Assembly: GCA_026692825.1 (NCBI GenBank)
Contig: JAPLOC010001214.1
Coordinates: 1-12,465 of the forward strand
Direction: 5' to 3'
DNA: 12,465 nt
Source of the DNA: Planctomycetota bacterium
GTDB taxonomy: Bacteria > Planctomycetota > Planctomycetia > Planctomycetales > Planctomycetaceae
Made by a program: the position numbers and the translations under genes. The stretch's first letter is position 1, and the number at the start of each line of letters is the position of its first letter. The notes under the pieces were generated by a model. It was given only the letters and a program-made list of their open reading frames with translations. It was not told where the DNA came from and ran no database searches. Positions 8,385 to 12,465 of this stretch are shown in pieces.

Positions 8385-10838
8385 TTAATGATTGAACACG
8401 AACTCTTTCGTGTTGAGCAGCGTCCACATAATATCTTCCGCAGCCGCGCGGCGATCGCTCGACTCGACGAACGCCTGTCGCATGAGCTTTCGTTCGGCAT
8501 CGCTGGGGAAGCGAGAGAGCGCAGACAGGTACAGCTCTTCAATGATCCCGTCCGCGGCGAGGTCCGAACTGGCCAGCCGCGCCGCTCGCCCTGCTCGATC
8601 CTGGATTTTGCGCATCGTGCCGGGGGAATTCATGAGGTGCAGAGCCTGGGCAATACTCGGCTCGGTCCCGCGTTCGCAGGCACAGACCGTCTGTCGTCTG
8701 GGCCGGCCGAACACCTCAAGGAAATGGGACGGCAGTTTGTTGTCCCAGACCTGAATCGCGCGGTAGCCCATTGGCCAGCCGTTGAACTCCTCGGCGACGG
8801 CCGTCGCCTGGGAAACGGCGTCGAGCAGCACCTCGGCCGGCAGCGGCTTCCACGGCGCATGCGAATAGTTCTGCTCGTCGATTCGATTCGACTCGTTCAC
8901 CTCGGAGCAGAGCTGATAGACCTGCGAGTCGAGCAGCGACTGAGTGAACGCTCGCAAGTCGAACCGCAACTCGACCAAATGCTTGGCCAGGGCATCCAGC
9001 AGCAATTCATTGGACGCCGGATTTGTCGCCCGCAGATCATCAATCGGCTCCACGAGACCGCGTCCGAAATAGTGCGCCCACAACCGATTGGCGATCGTCC
9101 GCGCAAAGAAAGGATTCTCGGGGCTAGTGGCCCATTCGGCGAACACCTGGCGACGATCCTGCCCGGATGCGAACGTGGCGGGCGGGGCGCCCAATCCGGC
9201 GGCCGGGACGGCTTCGGCAGTACGCGGGTGCTTCAAGTCGCTCCCCGCGGCGGAAACGATCTTCATTCCTCCTTGCGGATGTCCCTTGCGTTCGATGCCG
9301 GTGAAGAACCCCGCCAAAGCGAAGTAATCCTTCTGATCCCAGCGTTCAAACGGATGATGGTGACACTGGGCACACTCGATGCGCACGCCAAGAAAGAGCT
9401 GGCTCACGGCCCTGGCCGACTTTTCCGGGTCCGATTGTACCTGAAAAAAGGCCGCGGGCGATTCGCTGAGGGTCGAGCCTTGCGCAGTGAGAATCGACCG
9501 CGCGAATTGATCGTAGGACACATTGCGCAAAATCTGACCACGGACCCAGCGAGTCATGGCCACCGCGCTTTGCGGCGTGATCGCGTCCTTGTCGATCTGT
9601 AAAAGGTCCGACCAGCGCTGTGCCCAATAGTCCGCATACTCCGGACGCTCCAGCAATTCCGCCACCAAATCACGGCGTCTGTCCGGCGCCGCATCAGCCA
9701 GGAAGCGCCGCGTTTCGTCCGAGGTCGGCAACGTGCCGATCGTGTCCAGGAATGCCCGCCGCAGAAATATTGAGTCGTCGGCCACCGGACTGGGCTCAAC
9801 GCCCAGCCGAGCGAGCTTGTCCCACACGAGACGGTCGATGAAGTTGCGCTCTGACGGACGAACGAACTGGCCCGAACCGCTGGGCCGGGTCACGCGGCAG
9901 ACGGTCGCGTGCCCCAGATATCGCACGAGTATCGCGGCCTCACCGGGAACGGCGGTTGCCGCGATCAGCCCGTCGCGGTCCACCCCCGCGATCGCGTCGT
10001 TGTTCGTTTGAAAGTCGGCCTCGCCCGTCACGCATCGACGGACCCCATTCGGGTCCACCGACGATACTTGCAATTGTTGCGTCCCGCGACTCCCCAGCGT
10101 GACTTCCGCGGGTTCGACGACGATTCCCGTAATGGGGTGATCCACTAGCTGGTCGAAGGCCGTTCCCTCTTGAATCCAACGTTGCAGAAGGCAATCCCAC
10201 CGCGAGTCCGGTTCGATTCTTCTTCCGCCCCCGTGTGGCACGACGGCGGTCGCCTTGCGCAACAGCAAGCTGTATTCCGGCGACCGATGAGACACGCGGC
10301 GACCGCGTCCTTCCGTGACCAGCGCCTGGTGATCGGCAACCGGGTCGTAGCCAAACACACTGAGTTTGAATCCATTCTGTCCTTCGGCCTTGCCGTGGCA
10401 TCCACCCGAGTTACAACCAGCTTTCGAGAGAATCGGCACGACATCGCGGTGAAAGGAAACGGGGAGAGGAGACGCGATCCCATGCACTTCGACCATGACA
10501 CTCGCCGAATGATCGTCCCAACGCACATGCAATTCGGTGCGGCCATCCGAAAGCGGAACGATGCGGCCCGCGGGCGTCACCTCGACGACCCCGGCAACGG
10601 AAGCCTGGAATTTCGCCTGTCGCGTGACGTCCGCCTCTCTGCCGTCGCTCGACCGGGAAAATACCAAGAGTTGCTCGGTCGATTCGGGCGATTCCAATCG
10701 AATCTCTGGCGGGTGAACCCGCAGCGCTGGAACCTCCGCCGCCCAAACGGACAGCGGCATCGCGACGGCCATCCACAGCGCGGCCACGCTGGCGCTGAAG
10801 CGGCGATGAACACTCCAGTTGGTCGGGTCATCGATCAA
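8385..10838 (-). CDS. DUF1549/DUF1553 protein with planctomycete cytochrome c and Big2-like domains
   Basis: This 817-residue exported protein has a hydrophobic signal segment at about 16-33 (ASVAALWMAVAMPLSVWAAE). Order of parts: Big2/Ig-like (38-118), cytochrome-like segment with C142-x4-C147-H148 (GCNSGGCHGK), Big2-like (236-316), DUF1549 (about 328-520) closing with C489AQC492H493 and HPFERW, and DUF1553 (about 563-815). CxxCH binds heme covalently in c-type cytochromes. The CX4CH form is, to my memory, usual in this subfamily. A redox role in the periplasm or paryphoplasm is inferred; the substrate is unknown. The start is TTG at 10838, not ATG: AGAGGA lies seven bases upstream, and the next in-frame ATG falls inside the signal peptide. 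TTGA overlaps the stop of the regulator remnant, and the gene ends one base before DUF1501. It looks intact. Confidence 0.87.
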   Translation of the reverse strand: MIDDPTNWSVHRRFSASVAALWMAVAMPLSVWAAEVPALRVHPPEIRLESPESTEQLLVFSRSSDGREADVTRQAKFQASVAGVVEVTPAGRIVPLSDGRTELHVRWDDHSASVMVEVHGIASPLPVSFHRDVVPILSKAGCNSGGCHGKAEGQNGFKLSVFGYDPVADHQALVTEGRGRRVSHRSPEYSLLLRKATAVVPHGGGRRIEPDSRWDCLLQRWIQEGTAFDQLVDHPITGIVVEPAEVTLGSRGTQQLQVSSVDPNGVRRCVTGEADFQTNNDAIAGVDRDGLIAATAVPGEAAILVRYLGHATVCRVTRPSGSGQFVRPSERNFIDRLVWDKLARLGVEPSPVADDSIFLRRAFLDTIGTLPTSDETRRFLADAAPDRRRDLVAELLERPEYADYWAQRWSDLLQIDKDAITPQSAVAMTRWVRGQILRNVSYDQFARSILTAQGSTLSESPAAFFQVQSDPEKSARAVSQLFLGVRIECAQCHHHPFERWDQKDYFALAGFFTGIERKGHPQGGMKIVSAAGSDLKHPRTAEAVPAAGLGAPPATFASGQDRRQVFAEWATSPENPFFARTIANRLWAHYFGRGLVEPIDDLRATNPASNELLLDALAKHLVELRFDLRAFTQSLLDSQVYQLCSEVNESNRIDEQNYSHAPWKPLPAEVLLDAVSQATAVAEEFNGWPMGYRAIQVWDNKLPSHFLEVFGRPRRQTVCACERGTEPSIAQALHLMNSPGTMRKIQDRAGRAARLASSDLAADGIIEELYLSALSRFPSDAERKLMRQAFVESSDRRAAAEDIMWTLLNTKEFVFNH

Positions 10839-11146
10839 GTTGAATTCCTCTTGGTGCCGGATCGTCGGGCAATCCGGGATTTTTCACCTTCAGTCATGAA
10901 CTTGCGCCGGGCTTCTTCGTAGCCGTGCTGAATGTGTTTCTTCATCAGGTACTCCGCCGACGCGGCGTCGTAATCGACGATGGCCCGCACCAAGGCACGG
11001 TGGTTATGGGAATGTCGAGGCCGTCCGCTCTGCAACTTGAGGCTGCGCCCCGCTGTTCGTTCGATAAGCAGAAAGCGATCCAGTTCGCCGCTGGTGAGCA
11101 TGGTGCGGATGCCGTCATAGGCCACATCGGAAGCGGAAGCAGACAA
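10835..11146 (-). pseudogene. GntR-family (FCD) regulator remnant with central deletion
   Basis: The 103-residue frame starts like the first helix of a GntR winged helix (SDVAYDGIRTMLTSGEL, residues 6-22) and ends like the last helices of an FCD ligand-binding domain (HNHRALVRAIVDYDAASAEYLMKKHIQHG). FCD regulators are usually about 220-240 residues. The recognition helix, the wing and most of the ligand pocket are missing, so about 120 residues appear deleted, joined near residues 22-23 (about 11075-11085). The product should not bind DNA normally. The start is TTG (no ATG before residue 16) with no clear ribosome site. The stop overlaps the DUF1549 start as TTGA, so the intact gene was probably the first of the operon and its local regulator. 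It could instead be a small unrelated protein, but matches at both ends make a remnant more likely. Confidence 0.6.
10846..10851 (-). promoter_or_regulatory. Ribosome binding site supporting a TTG start
   Basis: AGAGGA on the minus strand lies seven bases before TTG 10838. No in-frame ATG occurs before residue 23, so this site is the main reason for accepting the TTG start of the DUF1549/DUF1553 gene. Confidence 0.6.
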
Positions 11147-11171
11147 TGAGTTCAGGACCCGGTGGCGGTTT

Positions 11172-11190
11172 GTTGTTGATTTCGTTGATT
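11172..11190. repeat. Tandem GTTGATT repeats overlapping the promoter -10 region
   Basis: On the plus strand GTTGATT occurs at 11175-11181 and again at 11184-11190, nine bases apart. One copy overlaps the -10 box and the other the expected start of transcription. The longer form GTTGTTGATT (11172-11181) recurs at 4481-4490 before PhyH. The placement suits a repressor site, but the protein is unknown. Confidence 0.3.
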
Positions 11191-11215
11191 ATAGGCAGAA
11201 ACTGGCTAAACTCAA
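11188..11215 (-). promoter_or_regulatory. Sigma70-type promoter of the operon
   Basis: The minus strand reads TTGAGT (11210-11215), 16 bases, then a perfect TATAAT (11188-11193). Transcription would begin near 11181 and leave a leader of about 35 bases before the regulator remnant's TTG at 11146. It is the only strong promoter-like pair I noticed in the spacers, and it is correctly placed to drive all downstream minus-strand genes. Confidence 0.5.
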
Positions 11216-11257
11216 TGGACTTCCAGCACAAGGAGCTCGTGGACATGCAAAGCACTC

Positions 11258-11300
11258 TGTGGCCGATCAACAATTCGCTCGGAAAAGTCACTCGGCCACA
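11258..11300. repeat. Nine-base inverted repeat upstream of the operon promoter
   Basis: TGTGGCCGA (11258-11266) and TCGGCCACA (11292-11300) are perfect inverted copies with 25 bases between them. They lie after the restored stop of the right-hand DUF1501 gene (11324) and before the promoter. The pair could be a terminator stem without a T-tract, or a paired regulator site. Confidence 0.35.
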
Positions 11301-11323
11301 CTGAGGCCCACCGCGCAACCTGA

Positions 11324-12465
11324 CTACCCAAGCTCCTTGATCGGCGTGCCGGTCGTGATGGCGATGGGGCGGCCGCTGCCGTCCGGGAAATGCGTCTGCA
11401 GATCGATGCCCAGATGACGGTAAATCGTCGCCATCAGGTCCTGGGGATCGATCGGACGCCCCGATGACCTGCCCCATGCGAAAGCCGCCTCCGGAAATCA
11501 GGATCGACTGGGCCCCGGGCCAGTGATCGCGGCCCCATTGCAGTTTTCCTGTGGCAGTCCCGGGTTGCAGCGTTCCTTTCGGAGTCCGTCCGAATTCTCC
11601 CGCGGCGATCAACAGCACTTTCTTGTCAAGCCCGCGATCGTAGAGGTCGTTGATCAGAGTTGTCGCCACCTGGTCGTACACCGGCAGTCGATGCCGCATG
11701 ATCGTCGGCAGGTCGATGTTGATCGCGTGGTCGTCCCATCCGGGCGCGTCCATCGCCTTGACGCCACCGGGAACGCTGATGGTGACAAAGCTGACTCCCG
11801 CCTCCACCAGACGCCGTGCGACGAGCGCGTTCTGTCCCCATTCATCCCCATATTGCGCGATCAACCGGGGATCTTCCCGCGAGAGATCAAATGCCTGCCG
11901 CACCTTGTCGGCCGTCAGGATCTCGATGGCCGTTCGGCTGAACTCGTCTACAGAGTCCATCACGCCGCGGCTGTCGACATCGCGTCGGAGTCGATCGATC
12001 TGCCGCAGCAGCGTCACGCGGTCGTCGAGCCGGGCTCCTTCAATCGTCAGCGTCGAGTCGGGCAAGCCGGTCTTGGTCACGATCGGCGGCCGCCAGGAGC
12101 TGCTCCAATAGCCATTCCCGATTCCCGGGAGATATTCGCCGTGAGCGCTCTGATAAATGACCAGGCCCATCCCCACGGCTGCGGGCAACCCGCGCACTCG
12201 AGATTTGAGCGCGCGGCCGACAATGGCTGCCATCTGCGGATGTGTTGACTCAAACGTCCCTGGTTTGAGCCCCGCATCGCCTGACATGAACCGGCCATGT
12301 GCTTCGAAGTGCCCTCCCTCGCCGTGTGTACATGAGCGGATCAACGAAAAGCGATTCGCGATCCGGGAATGCAACGGCAGTAGTTCGCAGAGACTCAATC
12401 CCTGCACGTTGGTGGAAATGGGCATACACGGCCCACGAACCTCGGTTGGCGCCACCGGCTTCAAG
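11324..12465 (-). pseudogene. DUF1501 gene, frameshifted near its 3' end and running off the right edge
   Basis: The window starts inside this gene (LKPVAPTEVRGP, matching LKPDAPAEIRGP of the intact paralogue), so roughly the first 80 residues and the true start lie outside. Family landmarks are clear: RSCTHGEGGHFEAHGRF, ALVARRLVEAGVSFVTI, GWDDHA, AAGEFGRTP, WGRDHWPGAQS and GGGFRMGQVIGASDR. Beyond 11448 the main frame turns to nonsense and runs on to 11115. The next frame instead reads RPIDPQDLMATIYRHLGID and continues to SGRPIAITTGTPIKELG with TAG at 11324-11326, the normal family ending. A small deletion has therefore broken the frame. It belongs to the DUF1501 family, but to a different branch from the paralogue at 7022-8383. 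Its DUF1549 partner, if any, is outside the window. Confidence 0.8.
11448..11458 (-). other. Deletion scar in the right-hand DUF1501 gene
   Basis: The 11 bases CGTCCGATCGA (minus strand) read as part of A-S-D-R in the upstream frame and R-P-I-D in the downstream frame. Both readings are expected family sequence. The simplest explanation is that two nearby copies of this word recombined or slipped, losing one copy and the bases between. The lost length is not a multiple of three. Confidence 0.55.

Noticed and set aside
8384..8542. 53-residue N-terminal extension of the intact DUF1501
   Set aside because: It is read from inside the DUF1549/DUF1553 gene and would bury the Tat signal. The start at 8383 is better.
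8361..9602. 413-residue plus-strand open frame
   Set aside because: It lies wholly opposite the conserved DUF1549/DUF1553 gene and the start of DUF1501, and its protein is Arg-rich with no recognisable motif. It is an antisense shadow of GC-rich coding DNA.
11115..11323. C-terminal tail of the right-hand DUF1501 frame
   Set aside because: The residues after the frameshift are Arg/His/Pro-rich, unlike the family, and run through the promoter into the regulator remnant. The proper end is at 11324 in the adjacent frame.

Overview
The window is a stretch of planctomycete DNA (phylum Planctomycetota). The evidence is a set of proteins typical of that phylum: a DUF1549/DUF1553 protein with planctomycete cytochrome c motifs, two DUF1501 proteins, and a large secreted protein with PPC (pre-peptidase C-terminal) domains. 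All lie near a secreted sialidase, a second secreted beta-propeller and a phytanoyl-CoA dioxygenase-like enzyme. The phylum call is an inference from families; nothing here fixes the genus. Every real gene is on the minus strand, so transcription runs from high to low coordinates.

In transcription order: (1) 12465-11324, a DUF1501 gene entering from the right edge and broken by a small frameshifting deletion; (2) 11323-11147, a spacer with the best promoter in the window (TTGAGT-16-TATAAT) and a 9-bp inverted repeat; (3) 11146-10835, a GntR/FCD regulator that keeps only its two ends; (4) 10838-8385, the DUF1549/DUF1553 cytochrome protein; (5) 8383-7022, an intact DUF1501 protein with a Tat signal; (6) 6958-4550, the PPC-domain protein; (7) 4438-3641, the PhyH-like dioxygenase; (8) 3644-1045, the sialidase with a LamG-like insertion; (9) 1031-63, a glycosidase-like beta-propeller cut short; (10) 62-1, unidentified DNA.

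Genes 3 to 9 look like one operon. Junctions are a 4-base TTGA overlap, a 1-base gap, a 63-base gap, a 111-base gap, a 4-base ATGA overlap and a 13-base gap. A plausible reading is an envelope or extracellular carbohydrate-handling locus: two exported propeller enzymes, a non-heme iron oxygenase, and the DUF1549/DUF1501/PPC set whose biochemistry is not established. The substrate cannot be read from the sequence.

The most notable feature is decay at the edges of an intact core. The sialidase stop has been lost by an apparent one-base deletion, which fuses it in frame to the next gene. That next gene is truncated. The regulator has lost its middle. The right-hand DUF1501 gene carries a small deletion that can be traced to two copies of an 11-base word. 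These are either real mutations or, for the one-base event, possibly a sequencing error. I see no CRISPR array, tRNA, rRNA or recognisable transposase.
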